NCBI GenBank assembly: GCA_032622095.1
Contig: CP136061.1
Span: 261,114,077-261,178,076, forward strand
Source: Siphonodentalium dalli
Taxonomy: Eukaryota > Mollusca > Scaphopoda > Gadilida > Siphonodentaliidae
Direction: 5' to 3'
Length of the DNA: 64,000 nucleotides
Each line of letters starts with the position of its first letter. Position 1 is the stretch's first letter. This document shows positions 1 through 10,434 of this stretch, one piece after another. Made by a program: the position numbers and the translations under genes. The notes beneath the pieces were generated by a model, which ran no database searches, had not been told where the DNA came from, and saw only the letters and a program-made list of their open reading frames with translations.

Positions 1-59
1 TTAGTATGAAATAAATGAATTAACATATTTCATTATCGATTATCGATTGACAGCGGCAA

Positions 60-800
60 TTTATAACTATATCTGATTACGACGATTGCGATGATGATTG
101 ATGATAACGAAGATGATTGCGACAATGATAGTGAAAACTATCTTTACGGTGATAACAATGACTATGTTTGTGGTATGTGAAGATGATGATGACTATGCCG
201 CTGATGATAACGAGAGCGGAGATATCACGATGACGGTGACGACGAATGCGGCAGCTGACGTCATCATGACGTTTAGACGCTGGTGACGACGAGGATAATA
301 ATGACGAGGCCGATGTATGGAGTATGACGTTAACTGTGGTGGTGGTAATGATGGTAATGTTTCGAATGGCGATGGTGATGGTGATGATGGTGATGATACC
401 GATAACGATGCCGTTGGTGACGATGATGATGATAATGATGATGACGAAAATAACTATGATGGCGAAGTTGATTAGAATGGCGATGATGTCTGATGGCGAT
501 GATCACGATGATGGTGATGATGATGGCGACGATGGTGATTACGATGGTGCTCGTGATGGCGATGATGATAACGATGATGACGACTATGACGACGATGATA
601 ATGACGACGATGATGATGACGACGACGAGGATGATGATCATTTTGATGATCATGCTAACGATGATGATGAGTATGATGAAGATGATGATGATGATGAAGA
701 TGATGATGATTATGATGATGATGATGATGATGATGACTGTGGTTGTGGCGACGATGATGACGACGATGACGATGATGATGATGATGATGATGATGACAGT
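60..800. repeat. Degenerate GAT/GAC trinucleotide-rich repeat
   Basis: The stretch is dominated by GAT, GAC and ATG triplets and becomes almost pure (GAT)n near 700-740 and 757-797. It is open on both strands: one reading gives Asp-rich or Met-rich peptides and the other Ile-rich peptides. That pattern comes from an expanding and decaying trinucleotide, not from codon use. No start context, domain or splice signal argues for a gene. It could be transcribed, but nothing here shows it. Confidence 0.9.
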
Positions 801-1315
801 GCTTTTGTAAATATATGTATATATGTTAATTAGTACTCTGTATTCGCCACTTAATTGTGGCGTTGAGTTAAATAAACAATTAATCAATCAACTATGAAAC
901 AACATACTGTCTTTCACGTCACACTTGTCGTTATCGTTTACGTTAGTTTATACCATAGAGTCACTATAAAACGAAAAATAGATTTTGAAAATATGAGCAC
1001 GGAACAATGAACATATCTTTAATCGCCGAACTTACTGTATATATCACTCCACTAGGTTTAATCGCCGAACTTACTGTATATATCACTGGACTAGGTTGCG
1101 ATGGCAAACCATATATAAAGAAATCTGAAAAGAGAGAATTGTTTTATTCCAATGTTTTATGTATATATATATCATTGAGGGGAAGACGACCAACCATGGT
1201 CATGCTGCTCCTGTACAATACTTATCATATACTTGTTCATAATTTTGTTGTTATATATTTTGTTATTGTACAAATAAAAATCAATCAATCAATCAATCAA
1301 ATTTGGAAATCTGGT
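801..1315. other. Spacer with a 39-bp direct duplication and an (AATC)n tract
   Basis: No gene is visible. Two tandem copies of a 39-bp unit lie at about 1018-1096; each contains AATCGCCGAACTTACTGTAT. An (AATC)n run lies at about 1278-1300, just after CAAATAAAAA. A short tail repeat after an A-rich stretch is common at the 3' ends of LINEs and SINEs, so this may be a retroelement tail, but no body of an element is recognisable. Confidence 0.55.
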
Positions 1316-1324
1316 ATTTGAATA

Positions 1325-1569
1325 GGTAGCGGGGTAACGTCACAAGAGCTATACTCTGACCTTCACTCCAAATTGGCATTCACGTTATATTCAACTAATT
1401 GACGGGTGGTTTTTAAGACACCAAAGTGGGCTGAACATCTTGATATATAAGTGAAATTGCACATACGGGTGGGTGGAGTCGAGTTGTGAGTATAGATGCG
1501 CGCTATACGAGTCTACCGTTAACTGAGGTCAAGGTCAGAGTATAGCTCTTGCGACATTACCCCGCTTCC
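1325..1569. mobile_element. MITE with ~39-bp inverted ends and a perfect 9-bp TSD
   Basis: The left end starts GGTAGCGGGGTAACGTCAC. The right end, read on the other strand, starts GGAAGCGGGGTAATGTCGC. The arms pair over about 39 bp with three mismatches. Both sides are flanked by ATTTGAATA (1316-1324 and 1570-1578), a perfect 9-bp TSD. The 245-bp length and the absence of an ORF mark a non-autonomous DNA transposon. A 9-bp TSD is typical of Mutator-like transposases and close to the 8 bp of hAT; the superfamily is an inference. Confidence 0.85.
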
Positions 1570-1578
1570 ATTTGAATA

Positions 1579-2319
1579 ACTACAACTTTTTTGCATCTTG
1601 CCATAAGAACTGCGAGTAAATCGCCTGTATTACGAGTATCTTGAATAATCGCGCTTTATTAGATGCAAAACGACAATATCGAGTGTTGAGTTATAATGAA
1701 TTAGCTTTGTCTCAAGACCGACCTTGTATAAACAATTATGTTTCTGTATAATCAGTAGATAAAAGCCGATTGCGACTGTCTTTCAAATTTTACAATGCGT
1801 GTCGCTAGTAATACCTCGTGTGACGTCACGTGAGGAAAGATTAACGATTCAGACAGCATAATCCATACTGGAATATACAATCGCATGAATCGGCATAACA
1901 TCGGTTACGGGCGGCCTGTCCCCCAAATATTTTCGGCATCGTGCTCAGTGGATTAGCATGCATCCATAAATAATATTTTCCGCGTTACGGAGCATAGAGA
2001 AAATTACTGTCTTCACGGCACTTGCAGAGTTAATGGGTAAAGAACGCTTTGTCGTGTGTGTATTGTCTGGTCAATGATTATCGGCATGTGCGATTGGAAT
2101 AATTGTCATTGTTTTACCAGGTATGCGCTGAAAGCGTGAATAGTAAATGGTTAATCTAGTGTCAGCTGTCGCCGCGGTCGGACACGGTTTTCTGTACTTG
2201 TTTGTTTGGTTTTCTTAAGAAAATAGTTGTTCTCGGACGCTTCACCTCTTTGTCGTCGTATATATAGCTTGAGGATAAATGGACAAAACCTTCAGTGAAA
2301 TAAACAAAATGGTAACGGA
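1579..2319. other. Unique spacer, no gene seen
   Basis: There is no ORF or repeat of note. The only distinctive motif is a CRE core, TGACGTCA at 1821-1828, overlapping an E-box, CACGTG at 1827-1832. Such a pair can be functional, but with no gene beside it this is only a motif match. Confidence 0.4.
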
Positions 2320-4115
2320 GACACAATCTATATCTATATTTGCGAATGTCTGTCTTGTCTGTCTGTCTGTCTGTCTGTCTGTGTTCTATAGAAATTCACA
2401 GGGGACCATCTAGATGATGCCAAATGGGTCTACTAGGAGTAGCTTTTTACGAGAAAGATAATGGTCGGGGTTAGAATTTTCTAAAGTGACGCCGTTGTTG
2501 TCAGGGGCAGAAAAGGGGGAGGGGCAGAACAAAAATTGTCGCCGATTGCCACCAAACTTATATATAATCATCCCCATAATATGATGAATCTAATGGCGTG
2601 GTTTAAATATGGCAAAAGTCGCGCCGTTCGCATCAGGGGTGCCCGGAAGGGGGGGGCAGATTTTTTTTTCTGTCGCGATTGCCACGAAACTTACATATTA
2701 TCATCCCCATGATATGAAGAATCCAACGGTGTGGTTTAAATATGTCAAAAGTGGCGTCGTTTGAGTCAGGGATGAACGGAAGGGGAGAGGGGCACCAAAA
2801 TTGATAAAAACTGATTTTAGCGCCGATTTCCACCAAATTTATATATATTCTTCTTCATGATACAAGGAATCTAATTGTGCGATTTAACAACGCCAAATTG
2901 TTGTTTTTGGATGAGAGATTGGGAGGGGGTGGGCACTAAATTTGATAATAAGTCGCCGATTGCCACCACACTTATACAAAATCATCCCCATGGTATGAGG
3001 AGTCTAATGGTGTGGCTTTTATCTGTCAAATGTGGCCTCATTCGAGTCAGGGTTGTATTGAAAGGGACAGGGGCACCAAAATTGATGCACAATTTTTTTA
3101 GCGCCAATTTCCACCAAATTGATATACGTTCTTATCCATGATACGAGGAATCTAATGGTGATTTAAAGACGCCATAGTGGTGCTCTTTTGGTGAGAGATG
3201 GAGAGGAGAGGGATCGGCACCAAATTTGATAAAAAAAATTGTTTAGCCGCCGATTATCACCAAACTTATAAACAATCATCTCCATGATATCAGGAGTGTA
3301 ATCGTGTGGTTTAAGGATGTCACAAATGGGGCCATTCGAGTCAGTGGTATAAAGAGATGAGAGGGACACACAAAATTATATCTATATGTATAGTGCCGAT
3401 TTCCACCAGATTGATACATATTCTTCTCCGTGATACGAGGAATATTATCGTGTGGTTTAGATACACCAAATTGGTGCCCTATGGGTGAGACTTATGTGGG
3501 GACCTTAAATTTGATACGAATTTGTATACTCGCCTATTTTCACCAATTTCATATATATGCATCTCTAATCTCTAATGAGTCTTAGTGTGTGCAGCTTGAG
3601 TCCGAAATAGGGACGGGAGGGTCACCAAAACTGATACAAAATATTTTTAGTGCCAATTACCATCAAATTTAGACACGTTCTTCTCAAATGATACAAGAAA
3701 TAAAATCGTGCTGTCTGTCTTTTTGTCTGTCTGTGTGCGTTCTATATATAAATTCACACGGTATAATCGAGATGGCACCAAGGCTTTCTAAGAGGGGTAT
3801 ATTTTTACATGGAAGATAATGGTGCGGGTTAAAATTTTCTAAAATGACACTGTTGGTGGGAGGGGAAATTTAAAAACTATGGTGAAATAGTTTTGTCGCT
3901 AATTTCCACCAAACGAATACATAATCACCTTCGCAATATGGCGTTGTTCGAGTCAGCGTTGCATCAACAATTGATTTAATAAACCAAATTCCACCAAATT
4001 CATACACGTTTTTCTCTAATGATATACCATGAATTAAATCACACTTGGTGTCGTTTGCGTCACGGATGGCGAGCGGATATGCACTATCATTGATAAGATT
4101 GCTATTCGCCGATAT
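2320..4115 (+). mobile_element. Element with (TGTC)n head and alternating ~145-bp tandem units, copy 1
   Basis: A head of about 190 bp begins TTTGCGAATGTC, runs through a (TGTC)n microsatellite (about 2347-2382) and continues TTCTATAGAAATTCACAGGG. About ten diverged tandem units of 131-148 bp follow, each restarting near CGCCGATTKCCACCAAA (about 2540, 2673, 2820, 2951, 3099, 3245, 3391, 3530, 3648, 3895). From 2673 two subtypes alternate: A has TCATCCCCATGATATGA, B has TTCTTCTCCATGATACGAGG. A second degraded head sits at about 3710-3900. The same head and units recur at 47190. Microsatellite plus ~150-bp core repeats resembles the non-autonomous Helentron (pearl-like) elements of bivalves; that match is by architecture only. 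Confidence 0.7.
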
Positions 4116-5784
4116 CCACATATACGTTATATACAGTCACCAGGGCATCTCCATATCATTTTAAGTAGTTGGGCGTTCACATTTCACAATCCCGACATAT
4201 GGTGACCCACATAAGTCACTTGAACAGTTATATCTTCTTAACAGTCATATTTATATGTGAATGGCAATTAAGGCATTCACACAATGAGCTAGCAAAAAGA
4301 GATAACTAGAAGAAGCATTAAACGTATATTTATCATTCTATTGAAGAGATAGATATATTCGTGCAAACTGAGAGACCTCGAACCGTAAGAGGATTGCATA
4401 TACATGTATATAATAACAAAATTTAGTCTGTTCCATTCAATACAGTTTCCACAAAAAGTTACAATTTGTCAAGAGATATGGAAGGCCTGTTCAAAAATAG
4501 TGGTCACAGTGTGCAGTCAAATATAGTTTATTCTGATATACAAGAAAATGCAGTTAGTAGCACAAGACTTTTCAGGATCCTACCAATACTGCCATCTGAC
4601 AAGGGTTTTAGAACAGACTCATCGACTGACATAAACAACTCAAAATCTCGCTCTGTGCCTGGCACATGTAGCTGAGAATATTTAGCCAATATATAGCACC
4701 ATGAACAGAGGAGCACCTGGAAATTTCTTTGAAACATCTGTATCTTCGTGGAGATATAATAGCCAGGTGTCCTCGAGATCTTAGTCCAACCCACTAGATT
4801 GATTGATACATCTCAATATGTAAAACCCAATTATCATCTTTTATCGAACTAATGTGTTTATGATGTTCATGTATCATATTATAACGTCTAATGTATACGC
4901 AGTTGTAAATAAATAAATACTTCATTATTGGTGGAATGGATTAATCGCGATAAACAGAATGACAATTGACAAGGTGAGCCACTACTTATATTCCATGACT
5001 GTAATAATCATGTTTTGTGATGCTATTTGAATATACAATTTATGAGAAAACGTATAACACTTTAAGCAAGAGCATTCTCTATTCCCAACAAATATCCACA
5101 GCATACATTAACCTGGGCAACGCCGGGTAACCCTGCTAGTATATGATAAATTCGGAGCTGCACCATTACAAAGCGGATATTTTGACCAAAAAATGCAACA
5201 ATGATCAATATTTTCACGGGACCAAGGTGTTGCAGAACATTCATAGATACAGAGTGAATTTAGAGATGTTCTGGACCCCGAAGAAGATGTTAAATCAGTT
5301 GTCCAAAAATCTATAAATTTGGCATCGGAAGAGTGTGGACATGGCATGAAAAGGGCTAAGTTTCGCCTGTGAAAAGCTGGCCATTGTCGGGCTTTCTTAT
5401 CTTCTTGATAGCTAGCGGTGTTGCCATTTCTTCTACACATATAAGTATTTTAGAAACTCTAATGTAATTTTCCTTCTATGATGGTGGGACATAAATCGGT
5501 CACCACCGACGAGAAATCTGTTCAAAATTTGGTTTCACCCGTTGGCACATTTGAATGTAGCTTCTAATCATTGGGTGCATGGGAATTAAAGCTAATTCAG
5601 AAATTGTATCTATCATACGAAATGATAATGTTATACCATTTGTCAGAACCTGAGTGGATGATTCTTAAAAATAGCAAGTCCTCGCTTTGGACAATTCGGA
5701 ATTTGTTTCAGAAGAAATTAAGAATAACCTTTAAAGAAAGGCGATATTTCTGAATTATGCAAAACTCCAAAGGGAGCTAATCCT
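4116..5784. other. Spacer, no gene supported; possible retroelement debris
   Basis: Short ORFs occur at 4466-4675 (+), 5108-5440 (-) and 5571-5753 (+), but none has a recognisable domain. GTTGTAAATAAATAAATACT near 4903-4922 looks like a LINE or SINE 3' tail. On the minus strand, 5111-5141 reads as a GGGTTACCCGGCGTTGCCC motif. I associate similar motifs with dispersed repeats in invertebrates, but I cannot assign this one. Confidence 0.4.
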
Positions 5785-6372
5785 TTAAAGGGATACTGTA
5801 CCCAAAATGTTGTTGTTGTTTTCTATAGTCTCCGAGTCGGAGAATAAGGTAACAATTTTTCCATTATTGGAAAGTCAGTTGAGTACGAAGTAGTGTTACG
5901 GATGGCAAATTTACAGGAATGCAAAAATACAAATTGTCGTTGTCGAGTAATATTTGTACAGTTTTCAACCAAATGTATCAAATCAAAGTTATATTATATG
6001 CATACTAGTCCCATATACTCATTTAAGTTATTGTATCGTCACTAATCAGTGAGTGACTTGAGTTTTCTCCCCGTATCATCATAATGGTTTAAAGGATCGC
6101 GTGTGCCATCCGTTTACCAATCCAGTATCCCTCAATTAATCAGATTTCGTCTTGTACACGGAAATTCATAATTTACTTTACGCCATTTTTTGGCTCCAGT
6201 CATAAATGAAATTTATATCAAATTATTAACTTTGATTTTACGATAGCCTATTCACCTGAGCGTTTACGGAATACATCTTCGCCTCATATTACTTATGTTT
6301 CTACATATTATCGATATTAGATCGTTGTTATCACCGGAAATTTATTGAAAATGGCGTACAGTACCCCTTTAA
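5785..6372 (+). mobile_element. TTAA-bounded MITE, family A, copy 1
   Basis: The left end is TTAAAGGGATACTGTACCC. The right end, read inverted, is TTAAAGGGGTACTGTACGCC. Both termini contain TTAA, as in elements that target TTAA. The 588-bp body has no coding capacity. A second copy in the opposite orientation lies at 17974-18512 and is similar along its whole length, including AACGATCTAATATCGATAAT. Comparing the two copies fixes the boundaries. The transposase source is unknown. Confidence 0.85.
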
Positions 6373-6554
6373 CAGATGCAAAACATCGTAATGACAAGAG
6401 AAGACTTGTATTAGATTGTAGACATAGCAACCATCATGTTTTCAAGAAATATTGTAAATATGAAGATCTTTCTGTCGTCTTGTCTATGTATGATAAATGA
6501 GAATTTATGAGATCGCTTTACATACGCATGGTATAATCATCATTTATAATTTGC

Positions 6555-6865
6555 AGAGCTAGTCTCAGATAAAGTCATGGGAAATGTGGAAAAGTAATTT
6601 TTGGTATCCTAAAATGTGCATGCTTTTCCGAGGCTTATTACTTAAACGTGTCCAAAATCATGTTAGACATTAGCCAAAGACCAATAATAGAGTACTGTAA
6701 TATGGCATGGGAACCAGACCTGCTATATCAATGCATTGCACTAAAACAAGTACAACGGAGAGCAATTAAAATGGTTCCCCAATTCAGAAAATTAGAGTAT
6801 CGAGAGGGACTAATTAAACTCAAACTGAGAGATAATGTTGAGAGAGATAATGTTTATTCCTCCAA
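6555..6865 (+). pseudogene. LINE reverse transcriptase C-terminal fragment (jockey/CR1-like)
   Basis: The frame from about 6660 reads QRPIIEYCNMAWEP, then LKQVQRRAIKMV, then YREGLIKLKL. This matches the block just after the catalytic fingers and palm in jockey/CR1-clade non-LTR retrotransposons, whose general form is RPxLEYxxxVWxP, then ExVQRRATKMV, then YxERLxxLxL. That protein copies element RNA at its target site. Only about 70 residues survive. There is no YxDD catalytic box, no endonuclease and no intact start, so this is a dead 5'-truncated or broken copy. A second copy of the same segment starts at 7553, about 980 bp downstream. Confidence 0.8.
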
Positions 6866-7026
6866 CACACGAAGATATTATATACATGATTGAGTTTCAC
6901 AGTCATGCGCATGACCAATGATATACACACAATAATTATGAACAAAAAGAGTACACATGAATGTTATGTGTTATTAATCATACATGGATGTGTCAATTAA
7001 GCACAAAATACATATGAATGTGAGGC

Positions 7027-7340
7027 TCACCATGAAAAGAATTTCCTCGTCATATAATAATTGGGTGACTGGTGCCACCAGCTGCATATGCGAGAAATGC
7101 TTCTGGTGTGAGAATGTCTAGCAATGTATATACTTGCACTCCGTGTTTGTATAGAATTTTGTACCAGAAGGCGTTTCTCCGCTCTTGGATGTGAGGGGAG
7201 AAGCAGTGAAAGAACATATGGCATGCATATGAGGAGTGGCAATGTTTGCATACTGCAGCGTTATCATATGTAGTTTTGGAGAGGATGTTTGCCATGCAAA
7301 GCGATTTCGGCAGAATTTTGGGTTTTTCTCTAGAGATCAA
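7027..7340 (-). pseudogene. LINE ORF2 C-terminal zinc-finger-like fragment
   Basis: On the minus strand the frame contains CKHCHSSYACHMFFHC followed by RRNAFWYKIL. This is the CxxC-x6-H-x4-C pattern found at the C-terminus of many non-LTR retrotransposon polyproteins, with the usual downstream R and W positions. The frame begins right after a TAG and has no intact ATG context, so it is a fragment. It lies in opposite orientation between two plus-strand fragments, which suggests a separate insertion or a rearranged element. Confidence 0.6.
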
Positions 7341-7552
7341 CTAACCTCTCCATACTGAGTTTGGACAAGGCTTTACCGTGCGGAAAAAAGTCACATGTGC
7401 GTTCTTTAAGTTGGCAGTAGCTGTTGCGTTCGGAATATTAATATCCATGTTCACGAGCTCCTTACAGTGCCTTTGCAATGGAAAAATTCCGCTGTTTACA
7501 AAGGTAGTGAGACATTGGTTCTACGAGGCTTATTACTTGAAATTCCTTAGTT

Positions 7553-7791
7553 AAGTCATGGGAAATGTGGAAAAGTTATTTTTTGGTCCCTAAAAAGTGC
7601 ATCCTTTTCCGATGCTTATTACTTGAACATGTCCAAAATCATGTTAGACATTATCCCAAGTTTCGACCAATAATAGAGTACTGCAATATGGCATGGGATC
7701 CAAACCTGCTATATCAGTGTATTGCACTAGAACAAGTGTAACGGAGAGCAATTAGAATGGTTCCCCAATTCAGAAAATGACTAAAATGAAA
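7553..7791 (+). pseudogene. Second LINE reverse transcriptase fragment with in-frame stop
   Basis: This segment duplicates the one at 6572-6792. The frame reads FRPIIEYCNMAWDPNLLYQC and continues to EQV, where a TAA at 7739-7741 replaces the Gln codon of the expected VQRRA motif. A TGA follows about 40 bases later. The nucleotide match to the first copy starts upstream at GTCATGGGAAATGTGGAAAA, so the unit copied is larger than the coding part. It is not functional. Confidence 0.75.
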
Positions 7792-8093
7792 CAAAATCAC
7801 TTTGAACTTTGAAGTCTGAAAAAAAATAATGTAGAGGGTAAACACAGCTTTTATTAAAAAGTACTGTAAAAGATAGATTTTCAGTCAAAACGTTGTATTA
7901 TTCCAAAATTAGTAACATGTCTCGTCTCAGTTTGTGGGACGATCCTGTCTCTCTGACATGTCTCGTTCGAACCCCAGTATTATGTGTACACAATTCGGTA
8001 AGTTGTATCTCAAAACATACATACGCGGAAGATATACGAACAAATGTGTCAATATAGTGCTGAAAATACGTGTGTTGTTTATTTTATTTTTCG
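7792..8093. other. Spacer, no gene seen
   Basis: This is AT-rich sequence without a supported feature. On the minus strand near 7970 there is a GGGGTTCGAACG stretch reminiscent of a Pol III B box, but no A box is in place. Confidence 0.4.
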
Positions 8094-8272
8094 ATAAACG
8101 TGTTGGGGGGGCTCGGTGGTCGATAAACGTGTTGGGGGGGGCTCGGTGGTCGATAAACGTGTTGGGGGGGGCTCGGTGGTCGCTAAACGTGTTGGGGGGG
8201 GGCTCGGTGGTCGATAAACGAGTTGGGGGGGGCTCGGTGGTCGATAAACGTGTTGGGGGGGGGCTAGGTGGT
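8094..8272. repeat. 30-32-bp G-rich tandem repeat, six units
   Basis: The unit is CGATAAACGTGTT followed by 7-9 G and then CTCGGTGGT, six times in a row. Units differ mainly in the length of the G run, as expected from slippage. ORFs run through on both strands only because the unit has no stop in some frames. The G runs could form quadruplexes on the plus strand. Confidence 0.9.
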
Positions 8273-8384
8273 CTGCTCCAGACGGACTCGGTGGTCAGTT
8301 CCAGACCAACTCGCTCTACAGCGCTGGCGATATGGGTTGAATTCCCTGTTGAGTCACCACTGACTCTGTATCCCATATCGATAT

Positions 8385-8586
8385 CTGGGGGAGTTGCCAG
8401 TTACTCGCCGATGGTCGGTGGTTTCATCGTGCGCTATGTGTCATATTTCCAGCCAATGGTATCACTGCTAGATTGATCTTAGTGCACGGACTTTACCTCC
8501 ACCAGTAACCCTGGCAACGTCGTGATTATATCCCTGGCTGCTGAAAGCGACGTTAAATACCGGTACATAAATAAACATCGATAAAA
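8385..8586 (+). mobile_element. SINE-like 3' segment
   Basis: The stretch GTTGCCAG...CCCTGGCAACGTCG, then TGGCTGCTGAAAGCGACGTT and AAATAC, resembles the shared 3' region and tail of tRNA-derived SINEs that are common in molluscs and other invertebrates, which end in a GCGACGTTAAAT-type motif and an A-rich tail. No tRNA-like head is clear. This is recognition by eye only. Confidence 0.35.
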
Positions 8587-8587
8587 C

Positions 8588-9653
8588 CCCTGCCACACTC
8601 AGGCCGGCGCTTGCACTGCGCTGCAAAAGTACCAAAGTATGAGTAACACGCAGGAGGAGCGCCGAAAACTGTCCAAAATTGTCAAACTTTTAAAACAAAG
8701 TATGCTCCTATTGCGTTCCTACTGCCAAGTCTCACGCTCTTTTTGCGTTCAAGTCGCTGTCATTGTGATGCTAGTACATTCTCAATACGTTTACAAAACG
8801 CTCCCTGCGCGGGCGCGGAGAGTATAAATAGCGTCTCCTGCGTTCTCCAGTCATAGTCAGTTTTTAGTTTGTGGGGAATATACCCAACAATCCGCAATAG
8901 ATTACCTGTCCGATTAAATCACTGTCACACTCTGCTGCGATCAGGCCGGGGCTTGCATTGCGCTGTAAAATTGTCAAAGCGCCGAGCAAAGCGCACTAAG
9001 GTATCCAAGAACCGATTGGTGACGCAGTAACGTCGCAGTTGACACTGGCTAGGACGGGAGAGGGTCCCCGTGATCGCCTCTGAGCGCCAGAGCGCCGCGT
9101 TTGTTTTGTGCATGCACAAAACAAGCGCAGAGATTCGGCGTTCTGACCAGACAGCGACACGACAGCGCAACGCGAACGACATGAGCGCCCCGTTGACGTA
9201 GCAAGGACGGATACAAGATACTCGTGGTCGCAGCAAGAATTCCTCTGCAACTGCAGTAAGCTTACTACGCCTTGGTCAGAACGCCGAGACTCTGCGCTTG
9301 TTTTGTTCGTGCACAAAACAAGCGCGGCGCTCGACAGCGCAACGCGAACGACATGAGCGCCCCGTTGACGTAGCAATGACGGATACAAGCTACTCGTGGT
9401 CGCAGCAAGAATTCCTCTGCAACTGCAGTAAGCTTACTACGCCTTGGTCAGAACGCCGAGCCTCTGTGCTTGTTTTGTGCATGCACAAAACAAGCGCGGC
9501 GCTCTGGTGCCTATCGGCGACCATGGAGACCCTTGCCCGTCGTAGCCAGTGTCCACTGCGTCACCAATAGGTTCTTGGAGACCTAAGTGCGTTTAGGTGT
9601 GCGCTTTGATACTTTTGCAGCGCAATGCAAGCGCCGACCTGAGTGTGACAGGG
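8588..9653. mobile_element. TIR element of 1.07 kb with duplicated left end and internal 172-bp repeat
   Basis: The left end is CCCTGCCACACTCAGG and continues CGCTTGCACTGCGCTGCAAA. The right end inverted is CCCTGTCACACTCAGG followed by the same continuation, a match of about 50 bp. A second copy of the left end, interrupted by 9 bp, lies at 8921-8980. A 172-bp unit is repeated from about 9160 and 9332. The palindromic motif TTGTTTTGTGCATGCACAAA occurs at about 9098, 9298 (slightly altered) and 9471. No ORF has coding character. The doubled left end suggests nesting of one element in a relative, or an internal duplication. Confidence 0.8.
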
Positions 9654-9819
9654 CCTTAAACGCGTTATCAAAGCAAAAATAAGTCAGTTGTATATAGAAT
9701 TGATCAGATGGACCAATGTTCTGTTTGCTGGGAGAGTTAGGTATTTGAGAGAAAATACTAGCCATATTCCGCAGATGAAAGTTGTATGCTCGATATACGT
9801 TAATAAGAAGGCGCGCCCC

Positions 9820-10342
9820 TAGATCATGCCATGAATCTCTACTCTGGCTAACGCCCGTAGAGATCATATTCCACCAGTACAAACCTGGGAACTTATTGAA
9901 GTTTTGACAGGGAACCATATAAAGTCAAAAAATAACACGGGGAATATATTTCTGAGTGATTATCTGTTCATTAATAGTGTACTTCACTATATGTGAAGGT
10001 CCCAACACGAAATTGCATGTTTTTCTGTGACTTTTGTGAGCCAATATCGCAATAAACATTGAATTAATTACCCAGGAAAAGTTCCATAATTGTAAGAAAC
10101 GCAAAGCAAAATCGCTCACAAAATCACTTAAATCGTGAAATTTCGAGTTGATACCTTCACCTACAGTGACGTACATTATTAAGAAATAGATAATAACAAA
10201 GAAATAAATTCCCTTTGTTATTTTTTCGATTATATAAGGTTCCCTGTCAAAACTTCAAAAAGTTCCCAGGTTTTGTACTGGTTGACCGTGGAATATGATC
10301 TCTACGGGCGTTAGCCATAGTAGAGATTCATGGCATGATCTA
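9820..10342. mobile_element. MITE with long TIRs and perfect 9-bp TSD, family B, copy 1
   Basis: The element begins TAGATCATGCCATGAATCTC and ends with the inverted form. The arms stay paired for well over 100 bp, through CAAAACTTC and AACCTGGGAAC. GCGCGCCCC flanks it on both sides (9811-9819 and 10343-10351), a perfect TSD. It has no coding capacity. Copy 2 is at 30434-30932 and a diverged, split copy 3 at about 39480-40322. The internal GCGATTTTGCTTTGCGT and TTTATTGCGATAT segments are shared by all three. The 9-10-bp TSD suggests a Mutator-like source. Confidence 0.9.
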
Positions 10343-10434
10343 GCGCGCCCCATTCGTGAATTTTCACACAATCTCAATTTCTTACTATCAATTTGAAGGA
10401 AAATCATCATTTATAACCAATGTGCTATTATACA

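Noticed and set aside
98-887. Long ORFs on both strands encoding Asp-, Met- or Ile-rich proteins
   Set aside because: They are readings of a GAT/GAC trinucleotide repeat; all frames are low complexity and no domain or gene structure is present.
5108-5440. 110-residue minus-strand ORF with several Cys and His
   Set aside because: Considered as a zinc-finger fragment, but the Cys/His spacing fits no family I know, and it overlaps a repeat-like GTTACCCGGCGTTGCCC motif.
7927-8476. ORFs of 149 and 180 residues on opposite strands
   Set aside because: Both owe their length to the 30-32-bp G-rich tandem repeat; the flanking parts have no domain.
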